A stretch of DNA of 64,000 bases from assembly GCA_050633665.1 (NCBI GenBank), contig JBOEGY010000006.1, forward strand, positions 558,001 to 622,000, read 5' to 3'. This document shows, one piece after another, positions 17,747-26,657 of the stretch. A program made the translations under genes and the position numbers. The notes beneath the pieces were generated by a model. That model saw nothing but the letters and a program-made list of their open reading frames with translations. It did not search any database and was not told the origin of the DNA. The stretch is from JAUIAI01 sp050633665. Its GTDB lineage: Bacteria; Pseudomonadota; Gammaproteobacteria; Burkholderiales; Burkholderiaceae_E. Each line of letters starts with the position of its first letter. Within the stretch, counting starts at the first letter, position 1.

Positions 17747-18598
17747 CTACATGGAAAAATGTTCTCCGAGGTAGTAACGGCGCACGTCTTCGTTTTTTAC
17801 AACATCTTCTGGGCCGCCGGAAGCAAGAACGGTACCAGCTCGGATGATATACGCTCGGTCGCAGATGCCAAGTGTCTCCCTGACGTTGTGGTCCGTGATC
17901 AACACCCCGATTCCCCGGTCCTTGAGAAACTTGACGATTCGCTGGATTTCAATCACGGCAATAGGGTCTACCCCGGCGAAAGGTTCGTCCAGCAGGATAA
18001 AGCGGGGTGAATTGGCCAGCGCTCGCGCAATCTCGACCCGCCGCCTTTCGCCGCCAGACAGCGACATCGCGGTGTTTGAGCGAATATGCTCGATCTGTAG
18101 TTCGTCGAGCAATTCGTTCATGCGCTGCTTGACCACGTTACGTCCCAGTGAGCGCCCGCGCTTATCGACCTGAAGTTCGAGCACGGCCTTGATGTTCTCT
18201 TCGACGGTCAGTTTGCGGAAGACCGAGGCTTCTTGTGGCAGGTAGCTCAAACCGAGCCGCGCTCGTCGGTGTATGGGCAATCGGCCCAGCGGAACGCCGC
18301 TCAGGTCGATCGATCCGGCGTCGCTAGGCACCAGTCCGACGATCATGTAAAAACAGGTGGTCTTACCGGCGCCGTTGGGCCCCAGCAGGCCGACAACTTC
18401 GCCACTGGCAACCGAAAGACTGACATCCTGGACGACTTGACGGCCGTGATAAGACTTCTTGAGATTATTGACGGTCAGGATATTGTCGGGAGCCGCCTCG
18501 TTTGCCCCTGGCGGTTGGGATACCGGCTCCGGTGCGGTTCTCGCTGCTTTCTCTACGCTTTGTTGCCCATTGGTCAGAGAGCGCTTTAGGTTCATCAT
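17747..18598 (-). CDS. lptB: LPS export ABC transporter ATPase LptB
   Basis: Cytoplasmic ATPase that powers LPS extraction by LptFG. Walker A is GPNGAGKTT, signature LSGGERRR, Walker B FILLDEPFAGVDP, with the switch His in ITDHNVRE. The ABC domain starts near residue 40 (ILTVNNLKKSYHG); the preceding Ala/Pro-rich stretch makes the protein about 40 residues longer than E. coli LptB. The ATG overlaps the lptA stop (ATGA), supporting this start. Confidence 0.95.
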   Translation of the reverse strand: MMNLKRSLTNGQQSVEKAARTAPEPVSQPPGANEAAPDNILTVNNLKKSYHGRQVVQDVSLSVASGEVVGLLGPNGAGKTTCFYMIVGLVPSDAGSIDLSGVPLGRLPIHRRARLGLSYLPQEASVFRKLTVEENIKAVLELQVDKRGRSLGRNVVKQRMNELLDELQIEHIRSNTAMSLSGGERRRVEIARALANSPRFILLDEPFAGVDPIAVIEIQRIVKFLKDRGIGVLITDHNVRETLGICDRAYIIRAGTVLASGGPEDVVKNEDVRRYYLGEHFSM

Positions 18599-19254
18599 TG
18601 GGGCTTGCCGGGCGTTTTAAGCGACTTGGCCGGCTGCAGTTGGGTGCTGGCCGGTGTCTTGCCTTTCTTGTCCTGTCGCGGCTGGATCACCACCTGAACC
18701 CGGCCTTTGGGGTTGGTTTCGCTGGTACCGTCTTTGCCCCCTTCAACCGAAAAGAAGTCATTGTTGCTCTGGTAGACGATTCGGGCACCTTTGACCCGGT
18801 CTGGTGCCTGACCCGGGCGCGATCGGAGCAGGGTGGCGCCGCCAATGATCTCGACCGCTTCGGTTTTATTGCTGTAGCGCAATTCGCGCCCTTGACCTTT
18901 GACGGTCAGCTTTGTTCCGGAGCGGTGCTGGACAAACCGGGCCGGATTGCCAGTAGCCCTGGCGATCTGGTTGCCTGCTGCGTCCTGAGACAATCGTAGT
19001 TGAGCGGCCCGGATTTCAATATCGCCACGGTGCAGCACGACGTTGCCTTTAAAGATATTCACCCGAGCCTTGTCATCGTATTGCATCTGATCGGCTTCTA
19101 TCTTGATCGCGCCGGCTGGTGGTTTGTCCCCGGCGTCCGCCGCCGGCGCTGCGCCGGCGGGCAGCCACAGGCAGGCAGCAACCAGGCTCAGGATAGCCAG
19201 GGGCCGGGCGTTGCCGGCCGCGGTGGGTGGCGAATGAGGTTCAGAGGCAATCAC
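18595..19254 (-). CDS. lptA: LPS transport periplasmic protein LptA
   Basis: Forms the periplasmic bridge for LPS between LptC and LptD. A signal sequence (residues 16-40, ending AGAAPAADA) precedes the OstA/LptA beta-jellyroll: IKIEADQMQYDDKARVNIFKGNVVLHRGDIEIRA. The C-terminal 35 residues are Lys/Gln-rich and disordered-looking. Gene order lptC-lptA-lptB with a 12-base gap and then a 4-base overlap indicates one operon. Confidence 0.92.
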   Translation of the reverse strand: MIASEPHSPPTAAGNARPLAILSLVAACLWLPAGAAPAADAGDKPPAGAIKIEADQMQYDDKARVNIFKGNVVLHRGDIEIRAAQLRLSQDAAGNQIARATGNPARFVQHRSGTKLTVKGQGRELRYSNKTEAVEIIGGATLLRSRPGQAPDRVKGARIVYQSNNDFFSVEGGKDGTSETNPKGRVQVVIQPRQDKKGKTPASTQLQPAKSLKTPGKPQ

Positions 19255-19266
19255 GGTCTGTCAGGC

Positions 19267-19872
19267 TCACGGCTGCCGCAACGAGTCGGTAGCTTTTTCG
19301 GGTACATCGGCCTGCACCTGCGAATGCAGGCGCATCGTTCTCAACAGGTTATCAAATTCCATGCCGACACCGCGCAGCCGGGCGCTGCCATGTTCTATCA
19401 GCACAGGGAGCTCGGTTCGGGCGGTTTCGTCATCGGGCGTCAACCGCAGTCTTTCGGTTCTGATGGTCAGTGTCGGGTTTTCCGGCATGGCCTGACGTTC
19501 CAGGACGACATTGCCTTCCAATACGGTTGACTGACCCTCCTGGCTTGCCACGGCAATATCCGCCCGGACTGTCATGCGCGGACGGTTTCGGTCCAGGCTG
19601 ACCAGGGTCGGCATTCGGAATTCACTGGTGCCGTCAATCGGATAGTGCAGCATTGAGTGAGCCGACATCTGAAACACCGGTTCGCCATGGGTGTTGACGC
19701 GGGTCAGTGAGACGCCTTCAACAAAGACATCAGGCTCGTTGGACTTGGTCGTCAGGCTGGTTTCCTGGTCCCGGGAGACCCAGACTGCCAGGTAGTAGGT
19801 TCCGGCAGCCAGAACCAGGAGGAACACAATGGAGGCAACCGCGGCAAGGCGGTCGTAGAACCGCGCGTTCAT
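19267..19872 (-). CDS. lptC: LPS export ABC transporter periplasmic protein LptC
   Basis: A single N-terminal membrane anchor (VASIVFLLVLAAGTYYLAVWV, about 13-33) leads into a periplasmic LptC jellyroll of about 160 residues (EPDVFVEGVSLTRVNTHGEPVFQMSAHSML begins it). LptC docks LptA on the LptB2FG complex. The start overlaps kdsC's stop by 4 bases. Sequence conservation in this family is low, so context weighs heavily. Confidence 0.88.
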   Translation of the reverse strand: MNARFYDRLAAVASIVFLLVLAAGTYYLAVWVSRDQETSLTTKSNEPDVFVEGVSLTRVNTHGEPVFQMSAHSMLHYPIDGTSEFRMPTLVSLDRNRPRMTVRADIAVASQEGQSTVLEGNVVLERQAMPENPTLTIRTERLRLTPDDETARTELPVLIEHGSARLRGVGMEFDNLLRTMRLHSQVQADVPEKATDSLRQP

Positions 19873-20402
19873 TGCCGGTCGCCAGTAAATCGGGTGATTG
19901 CACCGGCCCAGCCGCCGCGCGATTTCAGTAGCATTTCTGCGAACGACCGGACGGCGCCGTGGCCCCCGTCCTGGTCGGCAATCCAGTTTGCCTGTGCACG
20001 CACTTCGGCCGATGCGTTGCCCACACAGGCGGCGAGCCCGGCAATCTGCATCGCCGGTAAGTCAGGTAAGTCATCACCCATGAAAGCGGTGGCCGAGAGC
20101 GGAATGTTCAGCGAATCGGCGAGAGTGCTCAGCGCGGTTGCCTTGTCGCCGACCGCTTGCAGGACATGATCGATTCGCAGCTCGCGGCAACGGGCGGTCA
20201 CGATAGATGATTCGCGCGCGGTAATGATTGCTACGGCGATGCCGGCATCCATTAACAGTCGCAGGCCAAGACCGTCCCGCACCGAAAAAAACTTGGCCAT
20301 CTCCCCGTCAGCGCCAATGATGATCCGGCCATCAGTCAGGGTGCCGTCGACGTCAAGTCCGACCAGTTGGACGCCTGAGGCGAGTGATTGGATTGAATTC
20401 AT
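19869..20402 (-). CDS. kdsC: 3-deoxy-D-manno-octulosonate 8-phosphate phosphatase
   Basis: HAD-superfamily enzyme releasing phosphate from Kdo-8-phosphate. Motif I is DVDGTLTDG, motif II the Thr of AIITARES, motif III/IV the Lys of GDKATAL and FMGDDLPDLPAM. No cap domain, as expected for tetrameric KdsC (177 residues). The ATG at 20402 overlaps the kdsD stop by one base (TAATG); a longer upstream frame of 48 residues is not family-like. Confidence 0.94.
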   Translation of the reverse strand: MNSIQSLASGVQLVGLDVDGTLTDGRIIIGADGEMAKFFSVRDGLGLRLLMDAGIAVAIITARESSIVTARCRELRIDHVLQAVGDKATALSTLADSLNIPLSATAFMGDDLPDLPAMQIAGLAACVGNASAEVRAQANWIADQDGGHGAVRSFAEMLLKSRGGWAGAITRFTGDRQ

Positions 20403-21436
20403 TAGACGATTTTGGCGGCGAGCATGTCCTGAAAATTCAGGGCGCCCATCAATTGTTGATCGGGACCGGCGACTAGCAGTTGGCCGATACGTTTTTCCTG
20501 CATGAGTCGGAGCGCTTCGGCGGCCAGGGTGTCGGGGGCCACGCAAGTCGGGGTGTTGGTCATGACGGCGTCGGTCCGGGTCTGGCGTAAGTCCTGGCCG
20601 CTGACCAGGAGGCGGCGCAAGTCACCATCGGTTAGCGCGCCCACGATTTTCCCGCTCTGATCGGTTACAGCGGTGATGCCCAGACGTTTATTGGTGATCT
20701 CCATAATGGCATCGACCAGCAGCGAATCGGGCCGGACGCTGGGCAATTGTTCGCCGCGATGCATGATGTCACTCACCCGCGTCAGGAGGCGGCGGCCGAG
20801 CGCGCCACCGGGATGGGAGCGGGCGAAATCGTCCGGACTGAAAGAACGCGCTTCAAGCACTGCCACCGCCAGCGCGTCGCCGAGTGCCAGCGCGGCAGTC
20901 GTGCTGGCGGTGGGCGCCAGGTTCAGCGGACAGGCTTCTTGTTCGACACTGGCATTCAGGTGTACATCGGCAATCTGGGCCAGCTCAGATGCCGAGTTGC
21001 CGGTCATGGCAATGAGGCGCGCGCCCTGTCTTTTGATCAGGGGGACAATTCTGACCAGCTCTTCCGTGGTACCCGAATTGGACAGGCAAAGAAAGACATC
21101 AACGGCGGTAATCATGCCCAGATCCCCGTGACTGGCTTCTGCCGGGTGGACAAAAAACGAAGGCGTGCCGGTTGAGGCGAAAGTCGCGGCCAGTTTGTTC
21201 GCGATATGCCCCGATTTGCCCATGCCGCTGACTACCAGGCGGCCCTGGCAATTTAGAATGAGTTTGCAGGCAGCGAGAAAATCCGCGTTGATCGATTTGG
21301 CCATTCGCCCGACCGCGTCTGCTTCAATGGCCAGGACCTGCCGCGCCCGCGCAATGAGCGTCTGGTCGTTGAGTGGCTCGGACGAAGGGGCGTGGTCAGG
21401 CAGCGCGGTCGCTGCTTCGGGCGAAGGATTTGGCAT
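20402..21436 (-). CDS. kdsD: D-arabinose-5-phosphate isomerase
   Basis: Converts ribulose-5-phosphate to arabinose-5-phosphate, the first Kdo precursor. The SIS domain (about 40-200) includes GMGKSGHIANKLAAT and LSNSGTTEEL, and the family His in HPAEASHGDLG. Two CBS domains follow (about 215-340). It heads the minus-strand kdsD-kdsC-lptC-lptA-lptB operon. The divergent antiporter gene begins only 41 bases away, so both promoters share that spacer. Confidence 0.94.
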   Translation of the reverse strand: MPNPSPEAATALPDHAPSSEPLNDQTLIARARQVLAIEADAVGRMAKSINADFLAACKLILNCQGRLVVSGMGKSGHIANKLAATFASTGTPSFFVHPAEASHGDLGMITAVDVFLCLSNSGTTEELVRIVPLIKRQGARLIAMTGNSASELAQIADVHLNASVEQEACPLNLAPTASTTAALALGDALAVAVLEARSFSPDDFARSHPGGALGRRLLTRVSDIMHRGEQLPSVRPDSLLVDAIMEITNKRLGITAVTDQSGKIVGALTDGDLRRLLVSGQDLRQTRTDAVMTNTPTCVAPDTLAAEALRLMQEKRIGQLLVAGPDQQLMGALNFQDMLAAKIV

Positions 21437-21477
21437 GTCCGAGAGTATAAGCGCTGTGTATATGGCTGACAGGTGAC

Positions 21478-23514
21478 GTGCAGGCTCTATTGACGTCGAA
21501 TGTCAGTTACCCTCGAGCTGTGACTGCTTTAGAACTAACCCTCATCCTTCTCGCGGCTGCCGTGATTGCGGTGGTCGCCCTGCGTGCGTTCGGCGTGCCG
21601 CCCTTAGTCGCCTATCTCGCCGTGGGTGTGTTGATCGGACCCCACGCCGCAGGTCTCGCCGGCGAGGAAGACGCCACGCACGGACTTGGCGAGATCGGCG
21701 TCGTATTCCTGATGTTCTCGCTGGGGCTGGAGTTCTCGCTACCCAAGCTCAATTCTCTTCGGCGTCATGTGTTTGGACTTGGTGCGGCCCAGGTGGGTAC
21801 CACGATGGCGGTCAGTTTTCTGGCGCTCACCCTGATGCCACTGGCCTGGCTGACCGTGTTATTCCCGGGCGGGATCGACTGGCGCGCCGCGATTGCGGTC
21901 AGTGGCGCGGTTGCGATGAGTTCGACTGCTCTGGTCAGCAAACTGTTGACCGAACGGCGTGAGCTTGAAACAGACCATGGACGCCGAGTATTCAGTGTGC
22001 TGCTGTTTCAGGATCTGGCCGTCATTCCGTTGCTGATTCTGATCCCGGCGCTGGCCAGTGGTGACAAAGACTGGTGGATGGGGCTCATGCTGGCCTTGTT
22101 CAAAGCGGTTTGTCTGCTGGCAATCTTGCTCCGTTTCGGCCCGCCGCTGATGCGCCGCTGGTTCTCGCTGGTGGCCCGGCAACGCTCCCACGAAGTGTTT
22201 ACGCTTAATGTGCTTCTGGCCACCTTGCTGTTTGCCTGGCTGACCAAGCAATTTGGCTTGTCAATGGAGCTGGGCGCGTTTGTCGCCGGCATGCTGATCG
22301 CCGAAACCGAGTTTCGCTATCAGGTCGAGGAGGACATCAAACCGTTTCGGGACGTCCTGCTTGGACTGTTTTTTGTCACGGTTGGCATGCAACTGGATGT
22401 CTCGGTGCTGGTCCAGTCGTGGTTGCAGGTGTTGGTTTTACTGCTGATTCCGATTACCGCGAAGTTTTTGCTGGTCCTGGGGCTGGTCAAATTGCTTGGC
22501 GGTACTGCGGGAACGGCTATTCGAACCAGTCTGTGGCTGGCACAGGGTGGAGAGTTCGGGTTTGTGCTGTTGTCGCTGTCGTTTTCGACGGGTTTGCTCG
22601 CCGAATCAACAATGCAACCGGCGCTCGCCGCGATGTTGCTGTCGCTATTGCTCAGTCCGTTGCTGATCTCGCAGGCCAATCGCATCGCGTTGCGCGCCAG
22701 CTCCCAGGAGTGGCTGCAACGATCGCTGCAGATTCAGACGATTGCCTCCAAGAGTATTGCCCGCTCCGGCCACATTCTGATTGCCGGTTACGGGCGTAGT
22801 GGGCAGTCTCTGGCGCACGTACTTGAGAGCGAGCAAGTCAAATATATTGCGCTCGATCTTGACCCGGACCGGGTTCGGGAGGCCAGCGCGGCAGGAGAAT
22901 CGGTTGTTTATGGCGATGCCACCCGGGCTGAGGCGTTAACCGCCGCCGGTGTGCATCGGGCCAGTGCGATTGCCATTACCTTCGACGATCTGCAGGCAAC
23001 TTACCGATTGCTCGACCGATTGCGGGTCCTGGCGCCGCAGCTGCCGATTCTGGTTCGGTCCAGTACCGAAGTCGAACTGCCCCGGCTGCGTGAAGCTGGT
23101 GCAACCGAAGTGGTGCCTGAAGTCACTGAAGGCAGTTTGATTCTGGCCTCGCACGCGCTCGCGCTGGCCGGCTTGTCCAGAGTCAAAGTCCTGCGCCGGA
23201 TGAGAACCATCCGGGAAGGTCGTTACGAGTTGTTACAGGGGTTTTTCCGCGGTGCTGATGATTCAACCGGCGAAGCCATTGAATCAGAGCAAGTGGTGTT
23301 GCATGCGATACGTCTTGACCCCGGTAGCCAAAGCATTGGCAAAGCGCTTAATGAACTTGACTGGCACGGCGCGCGCGTGAATGCCATCATGAGGCGCTCC
23401 GGTCGTATTGTGGAGCCGCCCGAGACCCTGATTCTGGAGCCCCACGATACCGTCGTGTTAGTCGGGACTGCCGATCAGATTGGTGCTGCCGAGGCTCTCC
23501 TTCATGCTGGGTAG
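21478..23514 (+). CDS. Monovalent cation:proton antiporter-2 (KefB/KefC-like)
   Basis: A 678-residue inner-membrane CPA2 antiporter. About 12 membrane segments span residues 15-400, including VGVLIGPHAAGL, FSLGLEFSLPKL and the conserved Asp-free LFFVTVGMQLD region. A cytosolic TrkA-N/RCK_N domain (GHILIAGYGRSGQSLA, about 427-545) and a TrkA-C domain (about 590-678) follow. It likely exchanges K+ or Na+ for protons. The annotated GTG has AGGTGA close upstream; a GTG at 21520 (VTALELT) is also possible. Its place beside kdsD is conserved in Burkholderiales. Confidence 0.88.
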   Translation: MQALLTSNVSYPRAVTALELTLILLAAAVIAVVALRAFGVPPLVAYLAVGVLIGPHAAGLAGEEDATHGLGEIGVVFLMFSLGLEFSLPKLNSLRRHVFGLGAAQVGTTMAVSFLALTLMPLAWLTVLFPGGIDWRAAIAVSGAVAMSSTALVSKLLTERRELETDHGRRVFSVLLFQDLAVIPLLILIPALASGDKDWWMGLMLALFKAVCLLAILLRFGPPLMRRWFSLVARQRSHEVFTLNVLLATLLFAWLTKQFGLSMELGAFVAGMLIAETEFRYQVEEDIKPFRDVLLGLFFVTVGMQLDVSVLVQSWLQVLVLLLIPITAKFLLVLGLVKLLGGTAGTAIRTSLWLAQGGEFGFVLLSLSFSTGLLAESTMQPALAAMLLSLLLSPLLISQANRIALRASSQEWLQRSLQIQTIASKSIARSGHILIAGYGRSGQSLAHVLESEQVKYIALDLDPDRVREASAAGESVVYGDATRAEALTAAGVHRASAIAITFDDLQATYRLLDRLRVLAPQLPILVRSSTEVELPRLREAGATEVVPEVTEGSLILASHALALAGLSRVKVLRRMRTIREGRYELLQGFFRGADDSTGEAIESEQVVLHAIRLDPGSQSIGKALNELDWHGARVNAIMRRSGRIVEPPETLILEPHDTVVLVGTADQIGAAEALLHAG

Positions 23515-23674
23515 GCTGAGTCGCAACACTTAAGAGGGTTTTGCTTAGCGTTTCTTTAGAGTCGCTTGCTAAACTGGCGTGTCGCGCTTTTGCACGCCTG
23601 CGGCCTGCTGTTGCCGTCTTCGCTGACCCTAACACTGACGTTAACCTTTACTCCTGACCTCATACGGTGCCCTC

Positions 23675-24499
23675 ATCGCTTCCGCTCCCATCCTGACCAT
23701 CGAGAATCTGCGCTTTGGCTACGGCGACCGGCTCATCCTCGATGATGTGTCGCTGGAGTTCAATGTCGGGACCGTGTCCGCCCTGATGGGCGGCTCGGGT
23801 TGCGGCAAGACGACCTTGTTGCGCCTGATCAGTGGCCAGGAAAAACCACTGTCCGGGAAGATCACCTTTGATGGCCTGGATGTCGCGAAACTCGATCGCG
23901 ACGGCTTGTATGGATTGCGGCGTCAGATGGGCATGTTGTTCCAGTTCGGTGCCTTGTTTACCGACATGTCGGTATTTGATAACGTCGCTTTCCCATTGCG
24001 CGAGCATAGCGGTCTCGACGAAGACCTGATTCATGATCTGGTACTGATGAAGCTCAACGCGGTGGGCTTGCGCGGCGCTGCGCATTTGATGCCTGCCGAG
24101 ATTTCCGGCGGCATGGCCCGCCGGGTCGCGCTGGCCCGCGCAATCGCGCTGGACCCGGCACTGCTTTTGTATGACGAGCCTTTCGCTGGCCTTGACCCGA
24201 TTTCACTGGGCACGATTGCCCAGATCATCCGCCAGCTCAATGACGCGCTCGGCGCGACCTCTATTCTGGTCAGTCATGATGTGCATGAATCATTTGAGAT
24301 CTGTGACTATATCTACGTGCTTGGCCATGGCAAGGTCATCGGCCACGGCAAGCCGGCGGACCTGGCCAGGACGACTGACCCCGAACTCGACCAGTTCCTG
24401 AACGGCAAGCGGGAAGGACCGGTCGGTTTCCATTACCCGGCCCCGGATTACGCAGCGCAACTGGGTCAGGGCGGCTCGCCATCGGGGGGCAAGGTTTGA
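23675..24499 (+). CDS. mlaF: Phospholipid ABC transporter ATPase MlaF (non-canonical start)
   Basis: ATPase of the MlaFEDB complex, which moves phospholipids between inner and outer membranes. Walker A GGSGCGKTT, signature ISGGMARR and Walker B LLYDEPFAGLDP are intact. The frame is open from 23645 and family homology begins at ILTIENLRFGYGDRLIL, yet no ATG, GTG or TTG occurs in frame before 23747, which is inside the ABC domain. I place the start at an in-frame ATC (23675), giving M-ASAPILTIENL, which is family-like. A GTG at 23667 would fit only if one C were missing from the CCC run near 23687. The stop overlaps mlaE. Confidence 0.85.
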   Translation: MASAPILTIENLRFGYGDRLILDDVSLEFNVGTVSALMGGSGCGKTTLLRLISGQEKPLSGKITFDGLDVAKLDRDGLYGLRRQMGMLFQFGALFTDMSVFDNVAFPLREHSGLDEDLIHDLVLMKLNAVGLRGAAHLMPAEISGGMARRVALARAIALDPALLLYDEPFAGLDPISLGTIAQIIRQLNDALGATSILVSHDVHESFEICDYIYVLGHGKVIGHGKPADLARTTDPELDQFLNGKREGPVGFHYPAPDYAAQLGQGGSPSGGKV

Positions 24500-25284
24500 A
24501 TACCTTGCTCAATGGGCTTGCGGCCATCGGCGCCTGGGTTAGAGGTGTTTTTGCCGGCGTGGGTTATGGCGCGCGATTCTTCTTTCGGCTGTTGTGGTTG
24601 TCCATCAGTTCGCTGAAGCGGCCGCGACTGGTCATCGAGCAAATTCACTTTATTGGTAACCACTCGCTCTCGATTATTCTGGTTTCCGGCCTGTTCGTTG
24701 GTTTCGTACTTGGTTTGCAGGGTTATTACACCTTGCAGCGTTACGGCTCCGGTGAGGCGCTCGGCCTGATGGTGACCTTGTCTCTGGTGCGTGAACTCGG
24801 GCCGGTTGTGGCAGCGTTGCTGTTTGCTGGTCGCGCCGGTACTTCCCTGACCGCCGAAATCGGCTTGATGAAATCCGGCGAGCAACTGGTTGCGATGGAA
24901 ATGATGGCAGTGGATCCGGTGGCCCGCGTGCTGGCACCCCGGTTTCTGGCGGCGGTTATTTCACTCCCTCTGTTGGCCGCAATGTTCTCAGCGGTCGGTG
25001 TGATGGGGGGCTATATCGTTGGCGTGCCGCTAATCGGGGTTGATCCGGGCGCTTTCTGGTCGCAGACCCAGGCTGGTGTTGATGTGTTCGCCGATGTGGG
25101 CAACGGGGTCATCAAGAGCATTGTATTTGGGTTTGTCTGTGCGTTTATCGCGCTTTTTGTCGGCCATGAGGCCAAGCCCACACCCGAAGGTGTCTCGCGG
25201 GCAACCACTACGACGGTGGTCGCATCATCACTGGCGGTGCTGGCTTTTGACTTCATCCTCACCGCGCTGATGTTCAGTACCTAA
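24496..25284 (+). CDS. mlaE: Phospholipid ABC transporter permease MlaE
   Basis: Inner-membrane permease of the Mla system, 262 residues with about five hydrophobic segments. The MlaE/YrbE signatures ELGPVVAALLFAGRAGTSLTAEIG and SGEQLVAMEMMAVDP are clear. The TTG start overlaps the mlaF stop (TTGA); no better in-frame ATG lies near. It belongs to mlaF-E-D-A-C-B. Confidence 0.93.
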   Translation: MNTLLNGLAAIGAWVRGVFAGVGYGARFFFRLLWLSISSLKRPRLVIEQIHFIGNHSLSIILVSGLFVGFVLGLQGYYTLQRYGSGEALGLMVTLSLVRELGPVVAALLFAGRAGTSLTAEIGLMKSGEQLVAMEMMAVDPVARVLAPRFLAAVISLPLLAAMFSAVGVMGGYIVGVPLIGVDPGAFWSQTQAGVDVFADVGNGVIKSIVFGFVCAFIALFVGHEAKPTPEGVSRATTTTVVASSLAVLAFDFILTALMFST

Positions 25285-25302
25285 TCATCAAGGCAAAAAA
25301 TA

Positions 25303-25773
25303 ATGAATCGAAAAGTTACCGACGTACTGGTTGGCCTGTTTGTTGTACTGGGCTTTGGGGCGCTGCTTTTTCTCGCTTTGCAGGCGGGCAATCTTGCCAG
25401 CTTCAGTCTCGCGAAGAGTTATGCGGTCTCAGCCCGTTTCGATAACATCGGCGGCTTGAAAGTACGGGCACCGATCAAAAGTGCCGGTGTTACCGTCGGC
25501 CGGATCGCGCAGATCTCTTTTGACGATCAGACTTTCAGGGCCAGTGTGGTGCTCGAAATCGAAGAGCAGTACAAGTTTCCCAAAGACTCTTCAGTCAAAA
25601 TTCTGACATCCGGGTTGCTTGGTGAGCAATATGTCGGCCTGGAGCCGGGCGGCGATCTTAAGAATCTGGCCGACGGCGACAAGCTGACGCTGACTCAGTC
25701 GGCTGTCGTGCTTGAGAACCTGATTGGTCAGTTTCTGTATGGACGGCAAGACGACGGAGGTGGCGGTAAATGA
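25303..25773 (+). CDS. mlaD: Phospholipid-binding MCE protein MlaD
   Basis: Substrate-binding component, anchored by one N-terminal helix (DVLVGLFVVLGFGALLFLAL, about 6-25), with an MCE domain at about 38-118 (YAVSARFDNIGGLKVRAPIKSAGV...). The pore-loop region SSVKILTSGLLGEQYVGLEPG is typical. It forms the periplasmic hexamer on MlaE. The stop overlaps the mlaA start by 4 bases. Confidence 0.93.
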   Translation: MNRKVTDVLVGLFVVLGFGALLFLALQAGNLASFSLAKSYAVSARFDNIGGLKVRAPIKSAGVTVGRIAQISFDDQTFRASVVLEIEEQYKFPKDSSVKILTSGLLGEQYVGLEPGGDLKNLADGDKLTLTQSAVVLENLIGQFLYGRQDDGGGGK

Positions 25774-26507
25774 GGCTGAATTTCCCTGCGATCCGACTGG
25801 CAGGGCTGGCTATAACAGCCTGCCTGCTTGCCGGCTGCGCGACCAACGGCGATCCGCGTGACCCGCTGGAGCCGCTAAATCGTAAGGTCTATGCGTTTAA
25901 CTCGGCGCTCGATGAGGCTGTGCTGGCGCCGACCGCTCGTGCATACAAAGAATATGTCCCGTATGTTTTTCAGTATTCGTTCCGTAGCTTTTTATCGAAT
26001 ATTGGCGACGTTTGGATTGGCGCGAACAACCTGCTGCAAGGCAAGCCCGGTGCCGCGGTTCACGACTGGACCCGCGTGCTGCTCAATACAACTTTTGGTT
26101 TCTTTGGGATGTCTGATCCGGCGTCCGAGATGGGGTTTCGCAAACACCGCGAAGACTTTGGCCAGACGCTGGGCGTCTGGGGGGTGCCTAGTGGTCCCTA
26201 CCTCGTCCTGCCTCTGTTTGGCCCGTCCTCCGTCCGTGGTTCCACCGGCCTGGTTACTGACTGGGTCGTTGACCCGACCAATCAGATCATCGAGGACAAT
26301 GGCACGCGATGGGGGGTTGGCGTAGTCAATATCGTCGATATTCGCGCCGGCCTGCTCGGTGCCTCAAATTTGCTCCAGGGCGCGGCACTCGATGAATACA
26401 GTTTCGTCCGGGATGGCTATCTGCAGCGCCGGCGCAATCAGATTTACGATGGCGACCCGCCGTTTGATGACTCCGACGAGGAAGCCCTGCCAACCTACAA
26501 AGACTAG
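25770..26507 (+). CDS. mlaA: Outer-membrane lipoprotein MlaA (VacJ)
   Basis: Removes mislocalised phospholipids from the outer leaflet and passes them to MlaC. The lipoprotein signal ends in the lipobox LAGC (Cys23). DPLEPLNRKVYAFN and the glycine-rich GVPSGPYLVLPLFGPSSVR are family signatures. 245 residues. In E. coli mlaA is unlinked to mlaFEDCB; here it lies within the operon between mlaD and mlaC, the usual betaproteobacterial order. A 150-base gap to mlaC follows. Confidence 0.94.
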   Translation: MRLNFPAIRLAGLAITACLLAGCATNGDPRDPLEPLNRKVYAFNSALDEAVLAPTARAYKEYVPYVFQYSFRSFLSNIGDVWIGANNLLQGKPGAAVHDWTRVLLNTTFGFFGMSDPASEMGFRKHREDFGQTLGVWGVPSGPYLVLPLFGPSSVRGSTGLVTDWVVDPTNQIIEDNGTRWGVGVVNIVDIRAGLLGASNLLQGAALDEYSFVRDGYLQRRRNQIYDGDPPFDDSDEEALPTYKD

Positions 26508-26657
26508 CCAATGAGCCTTCAGGCTGGCAGGCCCGCAAAATAGGCCGTTTGAAGCCATCCGTTACGATTGGGTCATCCGATTCTCGGACTTGCCCGTTAG
26601 TATCAACTGGTGAAAACGACTGTTCTCTCCGACTTCTACCGATTCAGGAAAAAACGC

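Noticed and set aside
23667..23696. GTG 23667 as the normal start of mlaF
   Set aside because: In the given sequence this frame stops at 23694-23696 after nine codons, so it would need a base insertion to reach the MlaF frame. It is kept only as an explanation under the mlaF finding.
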